This document shows, in pieces, positions 55,214 to 63,857 of a stretch of DNA of 64,000 nucleotides (positions are counted from its first letter, which is position 1; the number at the start of each line of letters is the position of its first letter). A program made the translations under genes and the position numbers. This stretch comes from Ravibacter sp964562455 (GTDB taxonomy: Bacteria > Bacteroidota > Bacteroidia > Cytophagales > Spirosomataceae), in NCBI GenBank assembly GCA_964562455.1, contig CAZLTN010000022.1:1-64000 (forward strand), in the 5' to 3' direction. The notes below the pieces were generated by a model that saw only the letters and a program-made list of their open reading frames with translations, was not told the origin of the DNA and did not search any database.

Positions 55214-56695
55214 TCAAAAATCCCCGAAATTATTTGCCGGTCGGGATGTGCGGCGCAGCGGCAGCCCTGAAAGCAGTTTTTCGAATTCCGAGAACAGCTG
55301 CAGGTAGATCTCGTGACACTCCGGATCAAATAAAACCGTTTCTTTTACCTTTACGAAATTTTTCGCTTCAGAGAAATCACCAATCTCCCCGAGAGCGCGA
55401 AGTCCTACCAATGCCGCCCCTATGCAACCGGCATCGCTGGTAACGTTGAGAGCTACGTTCATCCCGAATATATCGGCAAGCATCTGGACAAACACCCTGC
55501 TGCGGGCAAAACCCCCGTTCGCATAAATAACCGAGGCGGTGCTCTCTTCCGTCAGCACTTTCCCGATCACCAGGAGATTCATCAATATGCCTTCCATAAC
55601 TGCCCGGGCAAAATGAAAACGCGTATGCTCTATATCTATGCCGTGGAACACACCACGTGCCTCGGAATCCCACACCGGAGCACGCTCTCCCAGCAGATAG
55701 GGGAAAAAGACAAGACCGTCTGCCCCGGGACTAACCCCGCTAACACCCTCCAGCATTTTATCTAAAGACAGATCCGCGAAGAAAGTGTCTTTCAACCATT
55801 GGAATACAACCCCGCCGTTATTGGTTGGCCCACCCACGATAAACATATCATGGTCCAGCGGATAACAGAAAGTACGCATGTGCCTGTCAAGATAACGGAA
55901 CCGAAGCGTTTTTCTGACGGCTCCGCTTGTGCCGATTGTAAGCGCAAGTGTATCGGCACCCATAGCTCCGCTCCCCAGGTTGGCGAGACATCCGTCGCTA
56001 CCTCCGGTAATGACCGGTATTCCGGCCAGCAGCTCTCCCGCATTAGTATCTTTTATATCTGAGCTGAAATACGGCGAAACAATCCGGGGCAACACCTCTG
56101 AATTGATCTTCAGCGACGAAAGGGTCTGTTCATCCCAGGTAAGCGTCTCCAGGTTGAGCAGTCCCATGGCCGCCGCCATCGAGAAATCGGTAACCAGTTC
56201 GCCCGTCAGCCTGAAAATTACGTAATCCTTGATTCCGGTGTACTTCGTAGCCCCGGAATAGGGGGAATGAGTTTCCTGCAACACCCAAAGCAGTTTGCAG
56301 GCAGGCGTCATGGCGTGGATAGGGATTCCGGTACGCCTGTATTGCTGTCGTCCCTCTTCCGAGTTACGAAGCCTGTCTGCCAGCGGACCACTGCGGTTGT
56401 CGGCCCATATCATCAGGGGTGATACCGGCTTGCCTGTTCCGTCGAGCGCCATCAGGCTGTGCATTGCCGAGCTGAAAGCTATGCCAGCCGGTCTCAGGCC
56501 AATGTCACCGACCAATCGCTCCAATACATTGCAGGTTTCCTGAAAAATTGTGTCCGGATCCTGCTCCGCGTATCCCGGCTCGGGATGAAACATAGAATAG
56601 GATGCATTCTCACTGGCCAAAATATTACCATCCAGCGTGAAAGCAACGGCCTTCACACTGGTGGTACCGATATCACATCCGACTATGTAGCGCAC
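55214..56695 (-). CDS. FGGY-family carbohydrate kinase, probable gluconokinase
   Basis: 493 residues, full length. Phosphate-binding motif GCDIGTTSVKAVAF at the N-terminus, HPEPGYAEQDPDTIF, IWADNRSGPLADRL, ADTLALTIGTSGAVRK and GGFARSRVFVQMLADIFG identify the FGGY kinase fold. The HPEPGYAEQDP and WADNRS segments are closest to what I know of gluconate kinases; xylulose or another sugar acid remain possible. It phosphorylates the sugar with ATP in the cytoplasm. Position 11 nt downstream of greA. Confidence 0.85.
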   Translation of the reverse strand: MRYIVGCDIGTTSVKAVAFTLDGNILASENASYSMFHPEPGYAEQDPDTIFQETCNVLERLVGDIGLRPAGIAFSSAMHSLMALDGTGKPVSPLMIWADNRSGPLADRLRNSEEGRQQYRRTGIPIHAMTPACKLLWVLQETHSPYSGATKYTGIKDYVIFRLTGELVTDFSMAAAMGLLNLETLTWDEQTLSSLKINSEVLPRIVSPYFSSDIKDTNAGELLAGIPVITGGSDGCLANLGSGAMGADTLALTIGTSGAVRKTLRFRYLDRHMRTFCYPLDHDMFIVGGPTNNGGVVFQWLKDTFFADLSLDKMLEGVSGVSPGADGLVFFPYLLGERAPVWDSEARGVFHGIDIEHTRFHFARAVMEGILMNLLVIGKVLTEESTASVIYANGGFARSRVFVQMLADIFGMNVALNVTSDAGCIGAALVGLRALGEIGDFSEAKNFVKVKETVLFDPECHEIYLQLFSEFEKLLSGLPLRRTSRPANNFGDF

Positions 56696-56706
56696 GGCAG
56701 CCTGTT

Positions 56707-57180
56707 CTACCTGGTAAGGTCAAGTATCTCGAATTCCACGAGACCGGCAGGGATCTGTATCTGTGCAATTTCACCAACCTTTTTCCCCAAAAGCCCCTTC
56801 CCGATCGGTGATCCGACCGAAATCTTGCTCTGCTTCAGATCCGCTTCCTCCTCCGACACAAGCGTATAAGTAACTACCATCCCGTTCTTCAGATTTTTTA
56901 TCTTCACATTGGAAAGTACAGCGACTATAGAGGTATCTATTTCGCTTTCATCGAGAATACGGGCATTGGACAATGTTTCTTCGAGCTTGGAAATTTTGAG
57001 TTCATGAAGGCCCTGAGCATCCTTGGCAGCGTCATATTCGGCATTTTCACTCAAATCACCCTTGTCACGGGCCTCCGCTATCTGCCTTGCAATATCCGCC
57101 CGCCCTTTTGTCTTCAGCTCATTTAACTCGGCCTTCAGCTTGTTAAGGCCCTCCTCTGTGTAATACGATACCTTTGCCAT
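56707..57180 (-). CDS. greA: transcription elongation factor GreA
   Basis: 157 residues from the ATG at 57180 (MAKVSYYTEEGL), the standard start; six codons upstream are open. N-terminal coiled coil (KLKAELNELKTKGRADIARQ, DKGDLSENAEYDAAKD with the acidic tip that rescues backtracked polymerase) and C-terminal FKBP-like domain (SVGSPIGKGLLGKKVGEIAQ). It stimulates RNA cleavage in stalled RNA polymerase. Confidence 0.95.
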   Translation of the reverse strand: MAKVSYYTEEGLNKLKAELNELKTKGRADIARQIAEARDKGDLSENAEYDAAKDAQGLHELKISKLEETLSNARILDESEIDTSIVAVLSNVKIKNLKNGMVVTYTLVSEEEADLKQSKISVGSPIGKGLLGKKVGEIAQIQIPAGLVEFEILDLTR

Positions 57181-57498
57181 TTTAATTTTAATATTCAATA
57201 TACTACTAATATCTGCTAATCTTCTTCCGACAAGCTGTCCTGCGATCCTGTAGCAATCAACCGCCCAATCCTGACGTTCTGGTATTGGGCGAAAAAAAAA
57301 GAACGGTAACCAAACCGTTCTACAGAAGTGAAGCCATCTTCTCGTAGGGCGTCTAAATTCCTATCCTGGGAAAAGCTATTTTAAGTTTATCTCGCATTTT
57401 TCCTTCGTCCAAATTCAAAAATAATAATATTTGACAATTCTTACAAGTATTTGTCCGGTTTTAGAAGCTTGTTATTTTTAATCAGGAAAAAGGATCAT
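57181..57498. other. divergent intergenic region between greA and fmt
   Basis: Holds no protein gene. It carries the minus-strand terminator at 57292-57321 and a second inverted repeat, CGCCCAAT (57262-57269) with ATTGGGCG (57284-57291). The stretch 57322-57420, read on the minus strand, could be a small RNA. TTTGACAATTCTTACAAG at 57430-57447 may belong to the fmt promoter. Confidence 0.5.
57292..57321 (-). terminator. orphan intrinsic terminator
   Basis: On the minus strand AGAACGGT (57321-57314) and ACCGTTCT (57307-57300) form an 8-bp stem with loop TTGGTT, followed by a continuous U-tract (57299-57292). No annotated minus-strand gene lies upstream before the divergent fmt, so it must end a short unannotated transcript. 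Confidence 0.75.
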
Positions 57499-58437
57499 AT
57501 GCAGGTTTCACCTAAAATTGTCTTTATGGGAACTCCGGAGTTCGCGGTAGCGAGCCTGGAAGCGCTAGTTGAATCAGGGCACAACGTAGCCGCAGTGGTG
57601 ACTGCGCCCGATAAGCCCGCCGGAAGAGGTTTGAAACTCACGCCTTCGCCGGTCAAGGTGTACGCCGAATCGAAAGGCTTAAAAATCCTCCAGCCTCAGA
57701 AGCTGCGCGACAGGGAATTCCTGGGGGAACTCAGGAATCTCAAGGCCGATCTTTTCGTTGTAGTCGCATTCCGTATGCTGCCCGAGGCGGTTTGGTCAAT
57801 GCCCGGGGCGGGCACATTCAACCTTCACGCCTCACTGCTGCCTCAATACAGGGGTGCCGCCCCGATCAACTGGGCAGTGATTAACGGCGAAACCGAAACC
57901 GGTGTTACCACCTTCCTGATCGAAAAGGAGATCGATACCGGTAAAATCATTTTCCAGGAAAGAGAGCCGATCTACCCCGACGACACTGCAGGAGACGTTT
58001 ACCTTAGGCTTATGAAAAGGGGGGCCGGGCTGGTAGTCAGAACGGTGGATGCCATCGCCTCGGGCAATTATCCCCAGGTAGAGCAAAAAGCCGGAGAAGA
58101 TCAATTGCCTGCGCCGAAATTATACCGCGAAGACGGACAGATCGACTGGTATAAATCCTCGCAATCCATTCACAACCTGGTCAGGGGACTTTCTCCCTAT
58201 CCTGCTGCGTGGACAACCGTAAACGGGCTGAACTGCAAAATTTACCGCACTGAAGTTACCGATCACAGTGAAGAGCAACCGTCCGGGCCGGGCCGGTACG
58301 CTACCGACGGAAAAACGTATCTGCTCTTCCGCACAGTTGACGGTTGGATATCCGTAAAAGAGCTCCAGCTCGAAGGAAAACGCAAAATGGGGATAGAAGA
58401 ATTTCTGCGCGGCTACAAACTGGAGCAGCCTTCCTAA
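57499..58437 (+). CDS. fmt: methionyl-tRNA formyltransferase
   Basis: 312 residues from ATG 57499 (MQVSPKIVFMGTPEFAV); an upstream in-frame start at 57451 would add untypical residues. It formylates initiator Met-tRNA. Seen: IVFMGTPEFA, the folate-enzyme signature FNLHASLLPQYRGAAPINWA with catalytic Asn/His, GVTTFLIEKEIDTGKI and the C-terminal domain LVRGLSPYPAAWT. Convergent with the phosphatase gene by 2 nt. Confidence 0.95.
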   Translation: MQVSPKIVFMGTPEFAVASLEALVESGHNVAAVVTAPDKPAGRGLKLTPSPVKVYAESKGLKILQPQKLRDREFLGELRNLKADLFVVVAFRMLPEAVWSMPGAGTFNLHASLLPQYRGAAPINWAVINGETETGVTTFLIEKEIDTGKIIFQEREPIYPDDTAGDVYLRLMKRGAGLVVRTVDAIASGNYPQVEQKAGEDQLPAPKLYREDGQIDWYKSSQSIHNLVRGLSPYPAAWTTVNGLNCKIYRTEVTDHSEEQPSGPGRYATDGKTYLLFRTVDGWISVKELQLEGKRKMGIEEFLRGYKLEQPS

Positions 58438-58439
58438 GA

Positions 58440-59144
58440 TCAGAGAAGCTTCTGAAGATCAGACAGGCATTTTATATCCAGGTGCCCGCCGGCGGAATCC
58501 TGCTTCCCTTCAGGATTGAAATAGACCGCCTCGATCCCGGCTCCCAAAGCACCTTTTACATCAGCTTCGAGGTTGTCTCCTATCATGACGGCCTCCATAG
58601 CGGCTACCTTTGCTCTTCCAAGGGCATGCGCAAAAATGGCAGGATCAGGCTTCAGAACCCCCACTATTTCCGAGATCACCACGTTATCAAAATAGCTGAC
58701 CAGTCCGCTGTATTGGATTTTGACCGTACAAGCCTCCCTGAAACCATTGGAGATCAGGTGCAGGCTGTACCGTGTTCTGAGATATTCCAGCGTTTCCAGC
58801 GCATGGGGAAAAAGGTGCGGCTTACGTGGACAGATACGGAGATAATCCTCTTCAAACTCCTGCGGGAAAGCTTCGGGATCTGCCCCCAGTTCGGTAAAAG
58901 TATCGCGGAAGCGCTTTTTACGGAGCGATGCCTTGTCTATCTGCCCTGCATTGTACAACCCCCACAGACGCTGGTTATTACGGCTGTAGGTAGTTATAAA
59001 GCTATCGATTTCCGAAGCCCCGAATATTTCGTCAAACCGGTAAACAAAGTAAAGCTCTTCGAGGGTTTCCCTGGCATTGCGATCGAAATCCCATAAAGTA
59101 TGGTCGAGATCAAAGAATACGGCTTTTTTGGGGTGTCGGAGCAT
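58440..59144 (-). CDS. HAD hydrolase, YjjG/YfnB-like nucleotidase
   Basis: 234 residues. Motif I FFDLDHTLWDFD (Asp12/Asp14), motif II LISNGF, motif III lysine in VGVLKPDPAIF and motif IV IGDNLEADVKGA follow in order, with a helical cap. YjjG-type enzymes dephosphorylate non-canonical pyrimidine nucleotides; other small phosphates cannot be excluded. Confidence 0.9.
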   Translation of the reverse strand: MLRHPKKAVFFDLDHTLWDFDRNARETLEELYFVYRFDEIFGASEIDSFITTYSRNNQRLWGLYNAGQIDKASLRKKRFRDTFTELGADPEAFPQEFEEDYLRICPRKPHLFPHALETLEYLRTRYSLHLISNGFREACTVKIQYSGLVSYFDNVVISEIVGVLKPDPAIFAHALGRAKVAAMEAVMIGDNLEADVKGALGAGIEAVYFNPEGKQDSAGGHLDIKCLSDLQKLL

Positions 59145-59160
59145 TACGCCAGGGTGAAAC

Positions 59161-60639
59161 TTACGCCAGAATCGGCTCCACTACTTTTCCCGAAACGTCG
59201 GTCAATCTGAACCGGCGCCCCTGGTGCTTGAAAATAAGCTGCTCGTGGTTGATCCCCATCAGGTGCATGACCGTAGCCTGGAAGTCATGGACATGGACAG
59301 GATTTTCTGCTATATTATAGCTAAACTCATCGGTTTCCCCATATACGAAACCTTTTTTCACCCCGGCACCGGCCATCCAGATAGTAAAGCAGCGCGGATG
59401 GTGGTCGCGTCCGTAGTTCTCCTTCGTCAGCTTTCCCTGCGAGTAGGCTCCCCTACCGAATTCTCCTCCCCACACGACCAGGGTCTCATCCAGCAGCCCC
59501 CTTTGCTTGAGGTCCATCACAAGGGCTGCCGAGGCCTGGTCAACCGATTTGGTCATAATCTCTATGTCTTTGGGCAGGTTCCCGTGCTGATCCCAGCCCT
59601 GGTGATAAAGCTGTATGAATTTCACATCCTTTTCGGCCAGCTTCCTGGCCAGGAGACAGTTGGCTGCAAAAGTCCCGGGTTTCCTGGACTCCTCGCCATA
59701 CATGTCAAAAATATAGTCGGGCTCTTTCGATATATCGAGGGTATCGGGCACCGCCGTCTGCATACGGTAGGCCATCTCATACTGGGCCATCCGCTGGTTA
59801 ATCTCGGGGTCCATTACCTTCTGATACTGGATGTCATGAAGCTGAGCCAGCGCATCGAGCATTCGCCGCCGGGTGGTTTTATCGAGTCCGTCAGGATTAT
59901 TCAGGTAAAATACCGGATCGGGCCCCGATCGGAAAACCACGCCCTGGTGAACCGAAGGCAAAAAGCCGTTGCTCCATAATTTAGCATAAAGGGGCTGATC
60001 ACCGCCGCGCCCTTTCGACAACAATACAACAAACGACGGCAGGTTATTATTATCCGATCCCAGCCCGTAGCTTATCCAGGCCCCCCACGACGGCCTCCCA
60101 CCCTGCTCGCTGCCGGTCTGGAAAAACGTGATCGCCGGGTCGTGGTTAATAGCCTCTGTATACATAGACCGGATAAAGGTTGCTTCTCCGGCTACCTGCG
60201 AAATATGCGGCAGCAGCTCGCTTATCCACATTCTCCCGTCGAGATAGCGGTCGAATTTAAATGCTGAAGCGGCGAGCGGGAACTTGCTCTGACCGGCTGT
60301 CATACCTGTCAGACGCTGCCCTCTCCGGACAGACTCAGGCAAATCCTGACCCCACATTTCCTCTAGTTTGGGCTTATAGTCGAACAAGTCGAGCTGCGAA
60401 GGTGCTCCGCTCTGAAAAAGATAGATCACCCGCTTTACTTTTGGAGAAAAATGCGGTTTTCCCAAAGGCAGGTCCATCTCCGGAGCAGAAACGACATTTT
60501 CCTTCCCCGCCCAGGTCTTATCCGCATTCAGCAGCGTCGACAGTGCCGCGGCCCCCAGCCCCAGGCTTGTCCTGGAAAGGAAATTCCTCCTGCTCTGAAG
60601 ATCATGAAAACTCTGCTCTATCTCGCGGAAAAAACTCAT
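59161..60639 (-). CDS. DUF1501 domain protein with Tat-like signal
   Basis: 492 residues from ATG 60639 (MSFFREIEQSFHDL). A twin-arginine motif SRRNFLSRTSLGLGAAAL at about residues 16-33 suggests export by Tat. The alkaline-phosphatase-like DUF1501 body shows IYLFQSGAPSQLDLFDYKP, FIRSMYTEAINHDPA, VVWGGEFGRGAYSQG and NYGRDHHPRCFTIWMAGAG. In most genomes it follows a DUF1553/PSD1 cytochrome gene; none is present on either side here. Confidence 0.87.
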   Translation of the reverse strand: MSFFREIEQSFHDLQSRRNFLSRTSLGLGAAALSTLLNADKTWAGKENVVSAPEMDLPLGKPHFSPKVKRVIYLFQSGAPSQLDLFDYKPKLEEMWGQDLPESVRRGQRLTGMTAGQSKFPLAASAFKFDRYLDGRMWISELLPHISQVAGEATFIRSMYTEAINHDPAITFFQTGSEQGGRPSWGAWISYGLGSDNNNLPSFVVLLSKGRGGDQPLYAKLWSNGFLPSVHQGVVFRSGPDPVFYLNNPDGLDKTTRRRMLDALAQLHDIQYQKVMDPEINQRMAQYEMAYRMQTAVPDTLDISKEPDYIFDMYGEESRKPGTFAANCLLARKLAEKDVKFIQLYHQGWDQHGNLPKDIEIMTKSVDQASAALVMDLKQRGLLDETLVVWGGEFGRGAYSQGKLTKENYGRDHHPRCFTIWMAGAGVKKGFVYGETDEFSYNIAENPVHVHDFQATVMHLMGINHEQLIFKHQGRRFRLTDVSGKVVEPILA

Positions 60640-60807
60640 AAGGCGCCCAAATCTTATTACGCTGTTTTTAAAGCTGTACAAGTTAGATAAAATCCGGCGA
60701 AATTGTCAAACGCAATTCTATAAACAGGAAAATATATGAAGACACCATTCAGTATATCGGATAAAAACGATACTTTGATTGCGTAAACTCCTCATCCATC
60801 CGTCTGT

Positions 60808-61878
60808 ATGTCTGCAGTTTCACGAATCTGCATATTGTTCTTTCTGATGATCACCCGGGTGACGGCATCCGGCATGGATTTGGAAGTGGAGATAGACGGG
60901 GAAGTCCGTTTATCGCCCGACACCGTTGTGCTGGGCTCCGCTTATCATGACATCCGGTTTCTGTTACCCCCCGACTCCCTGGCGGTTTATCATTTCAGGC
61001 TAAAAGGACTGGAAAAAGAATGGCAGTCTTCAGCCTACCCGCTTATACGTTACACCGGTCTGAGAGGAGGCGCGTATACCTTCGAGGGAAAGGTCATCCG
61101 GGCCGGCCGGGAACTTTCAGCGTATACCGTATTCCTTGAAATCAGGGAAAATTTCTGGGAAAAATGGTGGTTCTGGGTGTTTATAGCAGCGATCCTGACA
61201 TCGGCAGCGGCATTGGCGCTTTACTTCTGGTCTCTGTATGATTTCCGGCAAAGGCTCAAAATGCTCGAAATGAGGCAGCGTATAGCGGCAGACCTTCACG
61301 ATGAAGTCGGCGCAAACCTGAGCAGTATTACGTTTATTATCGAACTGCTTCACAAACAACTGTCCGGAAAGGCGGATCACATTGGGCTTTTGCTTGAAAA
61401 AATCCGCAGAAATTCGCAGGAATCCGCTTCTCTGATCAGCGATACGATCTGGGCTCTGAATCCCGAATACGATAGTATCGAAAAGCTGTCCGAAAAAATG
61501 AAGAATTTTGCTTCAGGCATCCTGGCGGCACGTGACATCGGCTTTGACTTCCATATCCAGCCAGGTTTCAACCCCGCGCTCAGTATCAGCCAGCGGCGAG
61601 ACCTCTATCTCCTTTTCAAAGAAGTGATCAATAATGCTGCCAGGCATTCGGAAGCCAGCCACCTGACAGTGAATATTTTTGAGAGCGGCCAACAGATAGA
61701 AGTGATTATATCCGATGACGGAATCGGGTTCGATCCCGAAACGGAATACGAGGGAAACGGCTTGAAGAACTACCGCCAGCGGGCTAAAACAGGCCATGTG
61801 GCGGTAGCTGTCAATTCGGCGCCGGGAAAAGGCACAACCGTAGTGATCAGGGCAGGTATTGCAAATCACTATAATTGA
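60808..61878 (+). CDS. compact sensor histidine kinase (HisKA_3)
   Basis: 356 residues. Signal sequence, a short periplasmic Y_Y_Y-like beta domain (about 25-112, YHFRLKGLEKEWQSSAYPLIRY), one membrane helix (about 121-142), then the NarL-type kinase core: phospho-acceptor His164 in RIAADLHDEVGANLSS, KEVINNAARHSEA (N-box), and ISDDGIGFDPETEYEGNGLKN (G-boxes). The large regulator-propeller usually joined to Y_Y_Y in Bacteroidota hybrid sensors is missing. Pairs with the response regulator 92 nt downstream. Confidence 0.9.
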   Translation: MSAVSRICILFFLMITRVTASGMDLEVEIDGEVRLSPDTVVLGSAYHDIRFLLPPDSLAVYHFRLKGLEKEWQSSAYPLIRYTGLRGGAYTFEGKVIRAGRELSAYTVFLEIRENFWEKWWFWVFIAAILTSAAALALYFWSLYDFRQRLKMLEMRQRIAADLHDEVGANLSSITFIIELLHKQLSGKADHIGLLLEKIRRNSQESASLISDTIWALNPEYDSIEKLSEKMKNFASGILAARDIGFDFHIQPGFNPALSISQRRDLYLLFKEVINNAARHSEASHLTVNIFESGQQIEVIISDDGIGFDPETEYEGNGLKNYRQRAKTGHVAVAVNSAPGKGTTVVIRAGIANHYN

Positions 61879-61970
61879 TGATTTTAAATGACCCGGCCGG
61901 TATTTTTCTTTGTTGCAGCGATCGCAGGAAACTGCCCCCGCTAAAGGAATTATAACTAAAAAGCAAACAT

Positions 61971-62606
61971 ATGATCAGGGTAATGCTATTCGAGGACAAT
62001 GCCAATTTCCGGGAAAGCCTGTCGCTCTTCCTGGCGGCATCGGATGGTATTTGGCTCGCAGGAGCTTACCCTGACGCCGTCAATTCTGTCGCCCTGGTGA
62101 AAAAGCACCGCCCCGACGTGGTGCTGCTCGACATCCAGATGCCCAGGGTTTCAGGAATGGAAGCGCTTAAAGATATCAGGAAAAACAGTCCTGAAGCTAA
62201 GATCCTGATGCAAACTGTACATGACGACGACGACAAGGTGTTTGCCGCCATCTGCATGGGGGCATCCGGCTACATTTTGAAAAACAGCCAGCCCGGCGAT
62301 TACCTGCGCGCCATCGAAGAGGTATATGCCGGCGGGTCGCATCTTTCACCTGCCATAGCAGCCAAAGTAATGCGTATGTTCCAGAACCAGTTTGTGAAGG
62401 AGCAGCCTGACTATATAGACCTCAGCGCCCGCGAAAAGGAAATCCTGGCCTGCCTGACCAAAGGAATGAGCTATAAGCTGATCGCCGACAAATGCTGCAT
62501 CAGCTACAACACTGTATGTACGCATGTGCGGCATATCTATGAAAAATTACATGTCAACTCAGCTCCGGAAGCTATTCTGAAAGCGATAGAACTGCATCTT
62601 GTGTAA
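61971..62606 (+). CDS. NarL/LuxR-family response regulator
   Basis: 211 residues. Receiver domain (about 1-120) with acidic pocket FEDN and phosphorylation site Asp54 in VVLLDIQMP, and a C-terminal LuxR helix-turn-helix (LSAREKEILACLTKGMSYK, LIADKCCISYNTVCTHVRHI). It should act on genes signalled by the adjacent kinase. The protease gene begins 18 nt after its stop. Confidence 0.93.
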   Translation: MIRVMLFEDNANFRESLSLFLAASDGIWLAGAYPDAVNSVALVKKHRPDVVLLDIQMPRVSGMEALKDIRKNSPEAKILMQTVHDDDDKVFAAICMGASGYILKNSQPGDYLRAIEEVYAGGSHLSPAIAAKVMRMFQNQFVKEQPDYIDLSAREKEILACLTKGMSYKLIADKCCISYNTVCTHVRHIYEKLHVNSAPEAILKAIELHLV

Positions 62607-62624
62607 ACCGAACTCCAGAACCCT

Positions 62625-63821
62625 ATGCCCTCCTCTTCTACCACTATCCCTGAGGTTGATCTTGAGCCTCAATGGTACCATACTTCCTGCTGGGCAGCTT
62701 GCCTCGCGATGGCGGCCAGGATGCTGGCGCCAGGTTCGGATAAGGATCAATGTTATTTTATTCATGAAAAGGAAAAAGGTAAAAAATACGGGTGTAAAAA
62801 GACAATAAAAGACGCTGAGAACAACCTCATTGAACAGAACGTATACCTGGATGGGCATAACGACGGCGAAGTTTATGAAGGGGAAAAAGGTGAGGTAGGT
62901 CTGGCCAGAGAGAACACCCTCCTGAAACTAGCTGAAAAAATCCGGCAACCTGTGTACGATCCGAAAACTCCCATCCCCTTATCGACGCTCCAGAGAAAAA
63001 CCGATGAAGGTATTCCAGTGATTTTTTATTACCGGTTTGGGCACGCAGCAAATCACATCTTCTTAATTTCAAAGACTTTAAACGTCGAATGGAATGATTA
63101 TAGTTCAAAATGCTTTTTAGAAATAAAAGACCCCTGGCCAACTGGACGCGGTACAGAGTATTTCCTGAGTTACGAAAGCTATTGCGCTCAGCCCGATTCT
63201 ACAAATATCTGCTTTTGGGATAAATCAGAAGATGACCCGTCAATTGATAATCAGCGGGATATTTATACCGATTCCGTTCATAAGACGATGTACGATACAC
63301 CGGAAGATGTTGCACAGAATTTCTTCGAAAATATTATAAAATATACCGAAAAAGAAATCGAAACCGAACTTTTAAAAAAAATAGGGCTGACAGCAAATGA
63401 CAAAGTATACTCGTCGCCACACTTATCTGCCACATCTTTCAAAGTAAAAGATATCGGAAAGGAAATAAAACTAATTAAAGACGACGAAATAAGGGAGTCA
63501 AATCTGAACAATATTATAGATTTTGAAAAAAGAGTATATTTTCTAACACAGAATAATAGAGTTATAACAGCTATCACCATATCAAAAAGTGTTTCAATAA
63601 GAAAATATAAAGAGAAGTGGTATATACATACTATTGAAAATGGAAATAGGTATAATAAAATAATTAAAAAAATACAAAGTCCGAATATTTTAGATGATTT
63701 GATCTTATTTAGAAGCAAATCAGATCAATTGGATGGAGAATTTATCGCGAGAAAAAAACCAACAAAAATGAGTTCAAATAGCAAAAAAAAGCTAACCTAC
63801 AAAATCACTGATAGAATATAA
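62625..63821 (+). CDS. papain-like cysteine protease (C39/C70-like), accessory
   Basis: 398 residues, no signal peptide. Residues about 14-172 match papain-like peptidases of the C39/AvrRpt2 kind: QWYHTSCWAACLAMAARML (Gln16, Cys22 nucleophile), then GIPVIFYYRFGHAANHIFLI (His144) and FLEIKDPWP (Asp169). The rest (about 180-398) is lysine- and asparagine-rich with no domain I recognise. Base composition changes from the normal GC-rich style to strongly AT-rich near 63060-63280, so the C-terminal part looks recently acquired or joined. It starts 18 nt after the response regulator. Possibly an effector or processing protease; partner unknown. Confidence 0.72.
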   Translation: MPSSSTTIPEVDLEPQWYHTSCWAACLAMAARMLAPGSDKDQCYFIHEKEKGKKYGCKKTIKDAENNLIEQNVYLDGHNDGEVYEGEKGEVGLARENTLLKLAEKIRQPVYDPKTPIPLSTLQRKTDEGIPVIFYYRFGHAANHIFLISKTLNVEWNDYSSKCFLEIKDPWPTGRGTEYFLSYESYCAQPDSTNICFWDKSEDDPSIDNQRDIYTDSVHKTMYDTPEDVAQNFFENIIKYTEKEIETELLKKIGLTANDKVYSSPHLSATSFKVKDIGKEIKLIKDDEIRESNLNNIIDFEKRVYFLTQNNRVITAITISKSVSIRKYKEKWYIHTIENGNRYNKIIKKIQSPNILDDLILFRSKSDQLDGEFIARKKPTKMSSNSKKKLTYKITDRI

Positions 63822-63857
63822 AATTATAACAATTTTTTCAACTAAAACTCTAACAAC

